Source of the DNA: Methyloversatilis universalis FAM5
GTDB taxonomy: Bacteria > Pseudomonadota > Gammaproteobacteria > Burkholderiales > Rhodocyclaceae
Length of the DNA: 64,000 bases
Assembly (NCBI RefSeq): GCF_000214035.2
Contig: NZ_AFHG01000044.1
Span: 124,001 to 188,000 of the forward strand
Direction of reading: 5' to 3'
Part shown: one piece after another, positions 8,045 to 16,114 of the stretch
How the letters are laid out: each line of letters opens with the position of its first letter
Position numbering within the stretch: the stretch's first letter is position 1
The notes under the pieces: generated by a model
What the model saw: the letters and a program-made list of their open reading frames with translations, nothing else
What the model was told of the DNA's origin: nothing
Databases searched by the model: none
Program-made: the position numbers and the translations under genes

Positions 8045-8893
8045 TCAAAGCCCCAGAACCTGCTTTGCGTTGCCGCCCATCACCTTGTCGATGACCGACG
8101 CCTTGAAACCAAGCGTGCGGTAGTCCTCGACCGACTGCCCCATTGCCCTGAACGGATACGAACTGCCGAACAGCAGCTGGTCCTGCATGAAGCCGTTGGC
8201 GGCTTCGACATACAGCGAACCGCCGGGCAGGAAGATGTACATGTCCGCGACGACGAACACGTTGTCCCAGCGGAAGGCGATGCCGATCATCTCGTTCACG
8301 TACGGCCAGAAGCCGTGGTAGCAGACGATCTTCAGCTGCGGGAAGTTTTTCGCCACGCGCCCGATCGACGCCGGATCGGTCAGTTCGAAGCGCGGCGTAG
8401 TCGGGCCCGACATGATGGTCACCGGCACGCCGAGCGCCTGGCAGGCCTCGTATACCGGATAGAGCTGTGCATCATCGGCGGCCACCTGAGGATTGCAGAA
8501 GCCGGGCTCGATGTTGATCCCCTTCAGGCCGAGCTGCCTCACCGCGCGTTCGATCTCGTCGGTTGCCGCCTTGATGCCGCTGGCGTGCGGATCGACCGAG
8601 CCGATGCCCACCAGCTCCTTGTGTTCCGACACCATCGCCTTGATTTCGTCGTTCGAGTGCTTGATCCCCGGCGTGTCGCGGCCGACCACCACCGCCTGCG
8701 TAATTCCGGCGGCCCGGATCTCCTTGACGAAAGCACTGGCGTTCTTGGAGCGGGTGAAATGCAGTTCGTCCTGGGATCCGGTTCGGCGGTTGAGCCACTT
8801 CACCACCTCGAATGAGGGGGTGTCCGGCGTCTTGCCATAGAAATCGTGCAGGTAGGAAGGTCTGCTGCGCATGTCGATCACGGTCTGGGTCAT
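8045..8893 (-). CDS. amidohydrolase-fold (ACMSD family) protein lacking metal ligands
   Basis: The 282-residue protein is recognisable as a TIM-barrel amidohydrolase_2/ACMSD-type protein (GLKGINIEPGF, PVYEACQALGVPVTIMSG, FPQLKIVCYHGFWP, DQLLFGSSYPF). The usual N-terminal metal motif HxH is replaced by RSR in VIDMRSRP. The strand-5 His is absent (VTIMSG) and the catalytic Asp of FGSDYP is Ser (FGSSYP); only the strand-6 His in CYHGFWP remains. It is therefore probably not a standard metal-dependent hydrolase or decarboxylase. It lies downstream of the ABC importer genes. The start at 8893 is taken from homology, the upstream frame being low-complexity spacer. Confidence 0.75.
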   Translation of the reverse strand: MTQTVIDMRSRPSYLHDFYGKTPDTPSFEVVKWLNRRTGSQDELHFTRSKNASAFVKEIRAAGITQAVVVGRDTPGIKHSNDEIKAMVSEHKELVGIGSVDPHASGIKAATDEIERAVRQLGLKGINIEPGFCNPQVAADDAQLYPVYEACQALGVPVTIMSGPTTPRFELTDPASIGRVAKNFPQLKIVCYHGFWPYVNEMIGIAFRWDNVFVVADMYIFLPGGSLYVEAANGFMQDQLLFGSSYPFRAMGQSVEDYRTLGFKASVIDKVMGGNAKQVLGL

Positions 8894-9004
8894 GGTGTCC
8901 ACCTGTATTGAGTCGTTGAGAGTGGGGCAATGCCCCGTCCGGCTGTTGCGCGGAGGCGCCGCAAGGCGACCCCGCGTTTCTTTGGCGCGAGCGCTCCCTG
9001 CGCG

Positions 9005-9056
9005 CGTGCCGGCCGGCACGCCCGTCAGGGTCTGGAGGCGCGCGCCGTACGGCGCG
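9005..9056. repeat. two perfect 16-bp palindromes in the spacer before the amidohydrolase-like gene
   Basis: CGTGCCGGCCGGCACG at 9005-9020 and CGCGCCGTACGGCGCG at 9041-9056 are each perfect palindromes, 20 bp apart, within the 168-bp gap between the ABC ATPase stop and the amidohydrolase-like start. Either could form a strong hairpin in the transcript. There is no T-run, so they may reduce read-through or protect upstream mRNA rather than terminate. Confidence 0.5.
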
Positions 9057-9061
9057 ACGCG

Positions 9062-9955
9062 TCACGCCCTCTGTGATCTCCTTGCGTAGGATTCGACGAA
9101 GTCGGCAGCCGCCTTGCTGCCGCCGGAGAAGGACTTCATCGCCTCCTCGTGCAGCAGGGACAGTGCGGTCATCTTCACTTCGTTGGCGCGGTCGCCGAGG
9201 AAGAAATCGGCCAGCTTGCGCGGCCGCGGAATGTCCACCTCGATGGTGGCCCTCACCCGGGTCGGGATGTTGCTCATGATGATCAGGCGGTCGGCCAGGA
9301 ACAGCGCCTCATCGATGTCGGTGGTGACGAAGAAGGTGGTGCGGCGGGACTCCTCGTACAGCGCCGAGTAGTACTCCCACATCAGTTCCTTCGACATCGC
9401 GTCCAGGCCGCGGAAAGGTTCGTCGAGGATCATCACCTCCGGGTTGTTGATCATCGCGCGCGCGAGTTCCGCCCGCCGCTGCATGCCACCCGACAGCTGC
9501 ATCGGGTACTTGCTGCGGAAGTCGCGCAGGCCCACCTTGTCGAGCAGGAACTCGGCGAGATCGCGCGCCTTCTGGTCGTTCTCACCCCGGGCGATCGGTC
9601 CGTACATGATGTTGTCGTAGGACGTCATCCACGGGAAGAGCGCCGACTCCTGGAACACCACCAGCCGGTCCCTGCCCGGCCCGGTGACCGGCTTGCCATT
9701 CAGCAGGATGCTGCCGCTGGTCGGCTTCTCGAAACCTGCGAGCAGCTTGATCAGGGTGCTCTTGCCGCAGCCGGACGGACCGATCATCACGGTGAGCTTG
9801 CCCCGCTCGACGCTGAACGAACAGTCCTTCACCACCTTCTTCTCGAACAGCCCGGTGCCGTAGGACTTGCACACGTTGCTGACGACCATCTCCCCGGCAC
9901 TGATCGATATCTTGCTGGTGATCGGCGCCATCGCGCCGTGTTGTGCACTTGCCAT
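9062..9955 (-). CDS. ABC transporter ATPase, SsuB/TauB type (second pair)
   Basis: The 297-residue ATPase carries Walker A GPSGCGKST, the Q-loop VVFQESALFPW, the signature LSGGMQRR and Walker B VMILDEPF. FPWMTSYDNIMYGP is typical of the nitrate/sulfonate/taurine importer group. In place of the usual switch His it reads TTDIDEALFLADR (Asp instead of THD), as is common in one subunit of paired ATPases. AGGAGG lies 6 bases before the ATG at 9955. It pairs with the permease just upstream (11-bp gap) and probably powers sulfonate uptake. A C-terminal extension after DIPRPRKLADF is shared with the other ATPase of the cluster. Confidence 0.88.
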   Translation of the reverse strand: MASAQHGAMAPITSKISISAGEMVVSNVCKSYGTGLFEKKVVKDCSFSVERGKLTVMIGPSGCGKSTLIKLLAGFEKPTSGSILLNGKPVTGPGRDRLVVFQESALFPWMTSYDNIMYGPIARGENDQKARDLAEFLLDKVGLRDFRSKYPMQLSGGMQRRAELARAMINNPEVMILDEPFRGLDAMSKELMWEYYSALYEESRRTTFFVTTDIDEALFLADRLIIMSNIPTRVRATIEVDIPRPRKLADFFLGDRANEVKMTALSLLHEEAMKSFSGGSKAAADFVESYARRSQRA

Positions 9956-9966
9956 GATCCGCCTCC

Positions 9967-10788
9967 TTACCGTGTTCTGAGCCAGGGTGTGAAGAAACCG
10001 CCGATGCCGCGCAGAAGCTCGCTGCAGGCGTAGCCGGCGATGCCGATGCTGATCATTCCGATGACGATCTGCTCATACGATCCGCCGACGTAGGAGTTCC
10101 AGATGAAGAAGCCGAGCCCGCCACCCGAACCTCCGCCGCCACCGCCGCCGGAAATCATCTCGGCGGCCACCACCACGTTCCAGGTGATGCCCATGCCTAC
10201 GGACGAGCCCACCACGATGGACGGCACGGTCGCCGGCAATACGATGCGCTTGAAGATGTCCCACTGCGACGACCCCATGGCCTGCGCCGACTGATAGAAG
10301 CGCATGTCGATCGACCGCGCGCCGCCCAGTACGTTGATCACCACGGTGAAGAAGGCGCCGAGGAAGGTGACGAACGCGATCGACAGCTCTTCGGTCGGCC
10401 AGAAGATGATGGCGACCGGCACCCACGCCAGTGGCGGGATCGGACGCAGGATCTCGAACGACGGGAAGGTGATCGAATTGAAAGTCCGGCTGACCGCCAT
10501 CAGAAGGCCAAGCGGAATGCCGATCACCATCGCCGCGACGAAGCCGCTCAGCACCCGCATCAGGCTCAGATACCAGCTCTGCCAGTAGCCGGTATCACCC
10601 AGCAGGTCCCACCACACCGCAAGAACGCTGGTCGGCGGTGGCACAAGTCCGATCCAGGGCATGGTGAAGCCGGCCCATTCCTTCGACCGCGAACCCGCCT
10701 CCCACAGAATCAGGAAGACGGTGATCGACACGATGGCGCGCAAGGTCGTCCGGCTGAACAGCGAGCGCCGTATCTTCTTCATGTTCAT
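9967..10788 (-). CDS. ABC transporter permease, SsuC/TauC type
   Basis: The 273-residue inner-membrane protein has about six membrane segments and the binding-protein-dependent permease coupling loop in SAQAMGSSQWDIFKRIVLPATVPSI. SFEILRPIPPLAWVPVAIIFW is typical of the SsuC/TauC/NtrB family. A glycine-rich stretch (ISGGGGGGGSGGG) sits between the last membrane segments at about 10108-10158, where relatives usually have only a few residues. The start at 10788 is 3 bp from the preceding ATPase stop. Partner of the ATPase encoded at 9062-9955. Confidence 0.88.
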   Translation of the reverse strand: MNMKKIRRSLFSRTTLRAIVSITVFLILWEAGSRSKEWAGFTMPWIGLVPPPTSVLAVWWDLLGDTGYWQSWYLSLMRVLSGFVAAMVIGIPLGLLMAVSRTFNSITFPSFEILRPIPPLAWVPVAIIFWPTEELSIAFVTFLGAFFTVVINVLGGARSIDMRFYQSAQAMGSSQWDIFKRIVLPATVPSIVVGSSVGMGITWNVVVAAEMISGGGGGGGSGGGLGFFIWNSYVGGSYEQIVIGMISIGIAGYACSELLRGIGGFFTPWLRTR

Positions 10789-10791
10789 CGT

Positions 10792-11658
10792 TCAGCCCTC
10801 CTTCTCGCCAGAGGCGAAGGACTTTCGCGCCTCTTCATGCACGACCGACGCGGTTTCCTCGAGCAGTTCGCGAAAACGCGGGCTGGTCAGCACGCTGTAA
10901 TCCCGCGGATGCGGTATGTCGACCTCGAGCACCTTCTTCGGGCGGCATGGCCGCGTCGTCATGATCACCAGCTTGTGGCCGAGGAAGATCGCCTCTTCCA
11001 GGTCGTGGGTAATGAAGAAGATGGTGACCTTGTTCTTGTAGTAGATGTCGAGCAGCGACTCGTGCATCACCGAGCGGGTGAGCGAATCGAGCGCCCGGTA
11101 GGGCTCGTCGAACAGCAGCACCTTCGGGTCGTTCATCAGCGCGCGCACGATTTCGACCCGCCGCCGCAGACCCGACGACACCTCGCCCGGGTAGTTATGC
11201 TCGGTGCCGCTGAGGCCGGCATCCGCCATCATGCTGCGCGCCTTCTCGATGATTTCCTTCTTGCTCAGCTTGCCCTGCATCATCGGACCGAAAGCGACGT
11301 TCTCGAGATTCGTCTTCCAGGGGAACAGCGCGCCGTTCTGGAACACCACGATGCGGTCGGCACCCGGGTCGGCCTTCGGCTTGCCAGGACCGCAGAGCAT
11401 TTCGCCGTCCATGTAGATGGCGCCCGAAGTGATGTCATGGAAGCCTGCAATCGCGTTCAGCAGCGACGTCTTTCCGCAGCCGGACGGGCCGACGATCATG
11501 CAGATCTCGCCTGCCTTGATGTCCAGCGTGCAGTGATCGACAGCCATTACGGCGGCACCTTCCGGGTCGTAGATCTTGACCACGTCGTCGATCCGGATCG
11601 CTCCGTAGCGCGCCTCGTTGCCCTGCGTACGTACCTTCTCAAGCACAGCACTCATCAT
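10792..11658 (-). CDS. ABC transporter ATPase, SsuB/TauB type (first pair)
   Basis: The 288-residue ATPase carries Walker A GPSGCGKTS, Q-loop VVFQNGALFPWKT, a signature in the variant form VSSGLRRRVEIVRAL (usually LSGGQ/M), Walker B VLLFDEPYRALD and a complete switch THDLEEAIFLG. The altered signature here and the altered switch in the other ATPase suggest the two may form a heterodimer with one fully competent site (inference). The start overlaps the stop of the cNBD-permease gene by ATGA at 11655-11658, so translation is coupled to it. Confidence 0.88.
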   Translation of the reverse strand: MMSAVLEKVRTQGNEARYGAIRIDDVVKIYDPEGAAVMAVDHCTLDIKAGEICMIVGPSGCGKTSLLNAIAGFHDITSGAIYMDGEMLCGPGKPKADPGADRIVVFQNGALFPWKTNLENVAFGPMMQGKLSKKEIIEKARSMMADAGLSGTEHNYPGEVSSGLRRRVEIVRALMNDPKVLLFDEPYRALDSLTRSVMHESLLDIYYKNKVTIFFITHDLEEAIFLGHKLVIMTTRPCRPKKVLEVDIPHPRDYSVLTSPRFRELLEETASVVHEEARKSFASGEKEG

Positions 11659-13019
11659 CGACCTCCCAGAGCCATTTCACGCAGACGCCACTGCATCATG
11701 TAGTTGCCGGCCACCCGCACCATCGCACTCGTCGTGTAGCCGACGATGCCGAGGGTCACCATGCCGATGATGATGGTGGGGTATCTGACCATCGTGTAGG
11801 ACGTGTTGATCACGTAGCCCAGTCCGTACTGTCCGGACACCATCTCACCGGCTACCAGCGAGAACCACGCGACACCGACCGAGATCTGCAGCCCGGTAAA
11901 GACGTAGGGCATGGATCCGGGCACGATCACTTCCTTGAATACCTGCCAGCGGTTCGCACCAAGACAGGCTGCGGCGCGCGTGTAGGACTCGTCGATCGAC
12001 TCCACCCCCAGCATCGTGTTGAGTGCGGTCGCAAAGAAGGACGCGAGGAAGGTGAGGAAGATGACCGGCGTCTCGCTGCCGGAGAACATAATGATGGCCA
12101 GGGGCACCCAGGCGAGGATCGGTATCGGGCGGAGCAGTTCGAATACCGGGAACACGTATTCGCGGAAACTGCGCGACCAGCCTAGAAACAGACCCAGCGG
12201 CACCCCGAGCACCGTCGCCAGCAGGAAGGCGATGGCCACGCGCCGTATGCTTACCCAGATGTGCTGGTAGTACTCGGCCGTGTAGATGGACATGCCATAG
12301 ACCGGGTCCTCGGCGAACCACTCCTTCACGACGGTGGTCAGGCCGGGCAGATCCTCGAAGCGGGGCAGCTTGAGCACCTCCACGGTCAGGTACCAGAAGC
12401 CCAGCATCAGCGCGAAGCCCACCATCATCAGGTAGGGATCGGGGCTCTTCAGCCACGCGCTCGCCCGGTACATGGTCAGGGTCCATGCCGACGCCGTCTG
12501 CGGTTCGGCCTCGTTCGAGGCGGGCGTGCGCGTGTCGCCCACCTTGGACAGCGTGGTCGGCACGCGCTCGGATACGGACGGCGGCAGGTAGTACTGCTGG
12601 CTGATGAGCTGGGAGAAGCTCTTCAGCGCCGCCTCGCCGAAATTGACGTCCTTGCGCAGAAGTTCAAGCAGGCGAGCGCCGTCGATCTTCAGGACCTCGG
12701 CCGCCTCGATGCAGGCGACATCGGCAAGCCGCACCTTCTCGCCCTCGAGTATCGCGGCCCAGCCGAAGACGTCGCCGACCTGCAGCTCCTTCTCATGCAC
12801 ACGCGCCTTGATGTCCGGATCGATCCGGTGCGCAACCCGGCCCGAAACCAGCACGTAGACCTCTTCGGCCGGCTGTCCGGCCCCGTAGATGACCTGCCCC
12901 GCCTTGAAGACCTCATGTCTCGAGATCTCGGCAATGCCGTCCAGCGTTTCCGGCGACACCACCTGGAAGGGCAAGGTCCGCTTCAGCAAGCGTTCGACTT
13001 GTTCCATGTTCCCTCGCAT
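11655..13019 (-). CDS. cNBD-permease fusion: cyclic-nucleotide-binding-type domain plus ABC permease
   Basis: The 454-residue protein has a CRP-like cNBD at about residues 5-125 (EVFKAGQVIYGAGQPAEEVYVLVSGRV, then VGDVFGWAAILE). A roughly 60-residue linker follows, then a SsuC-type permease from about residue 190 with six to seven membrane segments, the PIPILAWVPLAIIMF motif and an EAA-like coupling loop (AAACLGANRWQVFKEVIVPG). Canonical cAMP cassettes read FGE; here it is FGW (Trp87), so the ligand may not be cAMP. Fusing a cytosolic sensor domain to a permease is unusual and implies direct allosteric gating of uptake. The ATG at 13019 has no ribosome site; an ATG at 13007 preceded by GAGGGA is an alternative. 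Confidence 0.88.
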   Translation of the reverse strand: MRGNMEQVERLLKRTLPFQVVSPETLDGIAEISRHEVFKAGQVIYGAGQPAEEVYVLVSGRVAHRIDPDIKARVHEKELQVGDVFGWAAILEGEKVRLADVACIEAAEVLKIDGARLLELLRKDVNFGEAALKSFSQLISQQYYLPPSVSERVPTTLSKVGDTRTPASNEAEPQTASAWTLTMYRASAWLKSPDPYLMMVGFALMLGFWYLTVEVLKLPRFEDLPGLTTVVKEWFAEDPVYGMSIYTAEYYQHIWVSIRRVAIAFLLATVLGVPLGLFLGWSRSFREYVFPVFELLRPIPILAWVPLAIIMFSGSETPVIFLTFLASFFATALNTMLGVESIDESYTRAAACLGANRWQVFKEVIVPGSMPYVFTGLQISVGVAWFSLVAGEMVSGQYGLGYVINTSYTMVRYPTIIIGMVTLGIVGYTTSAMVRVAGNYMMQWRLREMALGGR

Positions 13020-13054
13020 TCAACGTGTGATGCGTCCGCCCCGTGCGGACGCGC

Positions 13055-14194
13055 TCAGTTGCCCTTGTAGGCGGATTCGGGCAGCGCCTTGACCGAGCCG
13101 ATCGGCGAGGTCAGTCCGCGCTCCTTGAGAACAGCCTGGGTGAGCTCGGGCATCACGGCTTCCGGACGAAGCTTGTCGACGTTGATGCTCTTGATGGCGA
13201 ACAGGAAAGTGGTGGCATCGTTGATGAGTGCCTGCACTTCGGGCGTGATCGTGAAGGGCAGCAGCACCCGCTGATCAACGCCGCCGGCGCTGTCCGGATA
13301 GCGCAGGAACATCGAGGACCAGAGCGCACGCTCGGTGAAGCCGGTCGTCTGTTCCATCGCCATGCGGGCGATTTCCTGCGCGTTGGCCGGGTCGGCGAGG
13401 AAGAGCTGGGCATCCAGCTCCGCGTTCAGCCAGGCCTTCACGACATCGGGACGGGTACGGATCAGATCTTCCCGCATCGTGAGAAAGCCGCCGTCACTTT
13501 CATCCACGGTCGCTCCGGATGCGACGCGCTTCGCCAGCCCTTCCTGCACCAGGCGAGACGCGGTCGGCTCCCACACCACCGCGGCATCCAGCTTGCCGGC
13601 ACGGAAGCCACTGGTAATGACCTCGATGTTCTGATTGAGATAAGCGCCCGGAGTGATGTTCTCCTTCTTGAAGGTCTCCTGCGCGAAGCGGTCGGTGCAG
13701 CTGCCTTTGGGCACCGCCACGTTCTTGCCGTTGAGCCACTTCAGTGCCTCCTTGGAGGATGCGAAGTTCGGTGCGTCCTTGCGTGCGAGAAAGATGTTGC
13801 ACTGGTCCTTGCCCAGGCCGAGCGCCGCAACGATACGGATGTCGGCGACCTGATGCTTGGTCGTCGATACGATGCCCGGCATGTCCCCGACATAGCCGAT
13901 GTGCTGCTTGCCCGCCAGCATCGCATTGACCACGACCGCACCCTGAAGGCCGACCGCGAAGTCAACCTTGGAGCCCTTGGGCAGGTACTTCTCGTAGAAC
14001 TTCTTGCCGCGCATGACGACGCCCGACCACGACTCGGTGTAGTAGGGCTGGTAGCCGACCACCAGCTTCACCGGTTCGCCGACCTTGCCGAAGTTGATGT
14101 CGCCGGCCTGCGCAGCGCCGGCTGCCAGCGTACACGCCGCCGCTGCAAGCAGCGTCGACACCATCCTGCATACCCGATTCCTGAGATTACCCAT
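13055..14194 (-). CDS. periplasmic binding protein of sulfonate/taurine/nitrate type importer
   Basis: The 379-residue protein begins with a cleavable signal peptide (VCRMVSTLLAAAACTLAAGAAQA). The NMT1/SsuA/TauA fold follows, with KLVVGYQPYYTESWSGVVMR, HIGYVGDMPGIV, VTSGFRAGKLDAAVVWEPTAS-like strands and GGFLTMREDLIRTRPDVVKAW. It would deliver the anion to the two-permease importer encoded immediately downstream. The ATG at 14194 is preceded by AGGAGGAGAG, a very strong ribosome site and the strongest in the cluster, fitting the need for excess binding protein. The exact ligand cannot be read from sequence; sulfonate is inferred from neighbouring oxygenase and sulfite-oxidising genes. Confidence 0.87.
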   Translation of the reverse strand: MGNLRNRVCRMVSTLLAAAACTLAAGAAQAGDINFGKVGEPVKLVVGYQPYYTESWSGVVMRGKKFYEKYLPKGSKVDFAVGLQGAVVVNAMLAGKQHIGYVGDMPGIVSTTKHQVADIRIVAALGLGKDQCNIFLARKDAPNFASSKEALKWLNGKNVAVPKGSCTDRFAQETFKKENITPGAYLNQNIEVITSGFRAGKLDAAVVWEPTASRLVQEGLAKRVASGATVDESDGGFLTMREDLIRTRPDVVKAWLNAELDAQLFLADPANAQEIARMAMEQTTGFTERALWSSMFLRYPDSAGGVDQRVLLPFTITPEVQALINDATTFLFAIKSINVDKLRPEAVMPELTQAVLKERGLTSPIGSVKALPESAYKGN

Positions 14195-14295
14195 GGCAAA
14201 CTCTCCTCCTGATTGTTGGTATGGACACCGAAGTCTCCGCACTGCCTCATCACTGCATCTGCCTGCCCTCGCCTCCGTTCCTGCCGGATACATCC

Positions 14296-14313
14296 GGACC
14301 GTTGATACGGTCC
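14296..14313 (-). other. intercistronic hairpin between oxygenase and transporter genes
   Basis: GGACCGT at 14296-14302 and ACGGTCC at 14307-14313 form a perfect 7-bp stem with a 4-base loop, directly after the stop of the Rieske-cNBD gene (14319). No T-run follows, so it is more likely an mRNA-stability or partial-attenuation element, allowing the downstream binding-protein gene with its strong ribosome site to be expressed differently. Confidence 0.45.
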
Positions 14314-14318
14314 TTCGC

Positions 14319-15044
14319 TCAACTGTTCTGAGGTCCCGTCGTATGGCGCGCGACCAGTGTCGCCAGCCGTCGCATCACCATCAGCCCCGAAGTTGGATCG
14401 GCCTCAAGGGCCTCGAGCATGGCTTCGCCGTTCAACCGCAGCAGAACGGAGTCCTCATGGCATACGGCGCGGGCGATTCTGCGCGGATGCTGTTCCAGCA
14501 ACGCCGCCCAGCCGAACACCTCGCCCTTGCGCAGCATGAAGCCCGCGAGCCGCGTGCGGTCGTCGCGCCCTATCGTGAATTCCACGCGGCCTGACTCGAG
14601 CACATAGAGGTCATCGGCCGGGTCATCGACCTCGTAGATCACCGTGCCCGCGGGCAGCTGTTCCCGCCGCGCCAGACCCTCCAGCCGCTCAAGTGACGCC
14701 GGAGAGACGTCCTTGAGCATGTCCACCGCCTTCAGCGCGCTCGACTGCACGACGAAGATCTCGCCCTCGCTGACCTCCACCTCGTACTTCTCGAGCGGCG
14801 CCTCGGCCAGACCGACTGCATCGCCGGTCCGGATATCCCACTGCCACAGATGCTGGTGACAGGTGAGCAGCTGGCCGTCGAAGTAGCCCTCGTCGAGGCA
14901 CACGTCCTGGTGCGGACACAGCCCCTGATAGGCATGGAAGCACTCGCCGGCATTCACCACGAGAATCTTCCTGCCCTCGATGTCGTAGCTCTTCATCCCG
15001 TTGTCCGGGACGTCCGACGCGCTGCAGATTCGCTGTTTTTGCAT
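14319..15044 (-). CDS. Rieske ferredoxin fused to a cyclic-nucleotide-binding-type domain
   Basis: The 241-residue protein starts with a Rieske [2Fe-2S] ferredoxin domain, Cys43-x-His45 (CPHQD) and Cys62-x2-His65 (CHQHLW), normally a complete protein of about 100-120 residues. A CRP-like cNBD follows at about residues 115-235 (LPAGTVIYEVDDPADDLYVLESGRVEF, then KGEVFGWAALLE with Trp179 where Glu is usual). It should carry electrons from the reductase encoded 10 bp upstream to the Rieske oxygenase, corresponding in role to the ferredoxin of methanesulfonate monooxygenase (MsmC) or of three-component dioxygenases. The added sensor domain suggests ligand control of electron flow. No DNA-binding domain follows the cNBD. 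Confidence 0.88.
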   Translation of the reverse strand: MQKQRICSASDVPDNGMKSYDIEGRKILVVNAGECFHAYQGLCPHQDVCLDEGYFDGQLLTCHQHLWQWDIRTGDAVGLAEAPLEKYEVEVSEGEIFVVQSSALKAVDMLKDVSPASLERLEGLARREQLPAGTVIYEVDDPADDLYVLESGRVEFTIGRDDRTRLAGFMLRKGEVFGWAALLEQHPRRIARAVCHEDSVLLRLNGEAMLEALEADPTSGLMVMRRLATLVARHTTGPQNS

Positions 15045-15054
15045 GCCCGCGGTC

Positions 15055-16095
15055 CTAGCTGAATTTGTCGTACCGGATGTTGTCCGCAGTGACGCGCGAC
15101 AGCAGCAGCATCCGGATGGAGGCATCGACCGCCGGCGGCGGCCCTGCAAGATAGGCAATGACGTTGCCCAGACGCCCGGCCATGTGGCGCTTGGCCACTT
15201 CGTGCACGAAGCCGCGATCGAAGCGGATCAGCGGGTAGTCATTGACCAGGGCGGACGGAGGCTCCTCATCGCTCAACGCGACAGTGACGGTGAGCCCTTG
15301 ACCGCAGGCACGACGCAGACGCGTGAACTCTTCGAGAAAGTACACATCGCGTGCGGTACGGACGCCGAAGAACACGTCGCCGGAATGCCGGCTGAAGTAG
15401 TCGTCCTGTTCGGCCCGGGAAAGAATGGACATGACACCGGCGATGCCACTGCCGCCCGCGATGCACAACAGATCGCGTCCGAGGCTGGGGTAGAAGGTTG
15501 CATGCCCCAGCGGTCCGAACAGCGAAACACGGGTGCCGAAGCGCGACGTGCCGGAGAACAGCCAGTCCGACAGCACGCCGTCCGGTTTGCGCCGGACGAC
15601 GAAGCGCAGCCTGCGCGCATGGCGGTCGAAGTTCACCATCGACCACCCGCGCATGCCCTCGACCTCGTCGACACCGAGCAGTACGAACTGTCCGGCGTCG
15701 AACTCCATCGGTGCATCGGTATCGACATCGATCAGCATCACGTCGTGCGTGAGCATCTCTGTCGAGGCGATCCGCCCGGCACCCGCGCAGGGCACGCAGG
15801 AGCCGGTATCCATCATCTGCACGTAGGCGGGCACCTCGGCCACGACATCGGTCCGGGCCACGCACTGACACATCAGGAACTCGTCGGCCGACTTCAGGCT
15901 CTTGCGTCCGGGTGCATCAGGCCAGGCGTCGTCGATCTCGCCCGACACCCGCTTCGCCTTGCAGGTCCCACAGGTTCCACTGGCACATTCATAGGGAAGC
16001 GCGATGCCCCGCGCCAGACCGCTGTGCAGAATCTTCTCGCCCGGTGAGGCTTCGAACAGATGCGTGCGGTTTCGAGCGTTGACCTGGATTTTCAT
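15055..16095 (-). CDS. oxygenase reductase: plant-type [2Fe-2S] ferredoxin plus FAD/NAD(P)H domains
   Basis: The 346-residue protein has an N-terminal plant-type ferredoxin with Cys37, Cys42 and Cys45 (ECASGTCGTCK) and Cys76 (LMCQC). A flavin-binding barrel (RGWSMVNFDRHARRLRFVVRR) and a nucleotide-binding domain (LLCIAGGSGIAGVMSIL, FFGVRTARDVYF) follow. This is the layout of class IB reductases such as BenC and of MsmD of methanesulfonate monooxygenase. It would take electrons from NADH and feed the Rieske ferredoxin encoded next. The flavin motif reads RGWSM where RxYSx is usual, a mild deviation. The start at 16095 matches the ferredoxin N-terminus; 19 bp separates it from the beta-subunit gene. 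Confidence 0.88.
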   Translation of the reverse strand: MKIQVNARNRTHLFEASPGEKILHSGLARGIALPYECASGTCGTCKAKRVSGEIDDAWPDAPGRKSLKSADEFLMCQCVARTDVVAEVPAYVQMMDTGSCVPCAGAGRIASTEMLTHDVMLIDVDTDAPMEFDAGQFVLLGVDEVEGMRGWSMVNFDRHARRLRFVVRRKPDGVLSDWLFSGTSRFGTRVSLFGPLGHATFYPSLGRDLLCIAGGSGIAGVMSILSRAEQDDYFSRHSGDVFFGVRTARDVYFLEEFTRLRRACGQGLTVTVALSDEEPPSALVNDYPLIRFDRGFVHEVAKRHMAGRLGNVIAYLAGPPPAVDASIRMLLLSRVTADNIRYDKFS

Positions 16096-16114
16096 GTCGT
16101 GTCCCCGGCCGAGG

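Noticed and set aside
10108-10158. Glycine-rich insertion in the permease considered as an assembly or sequencing artefact
   Set aside because: The reading frame is maintained on both sides and similar Gly runs occur in this permease family.
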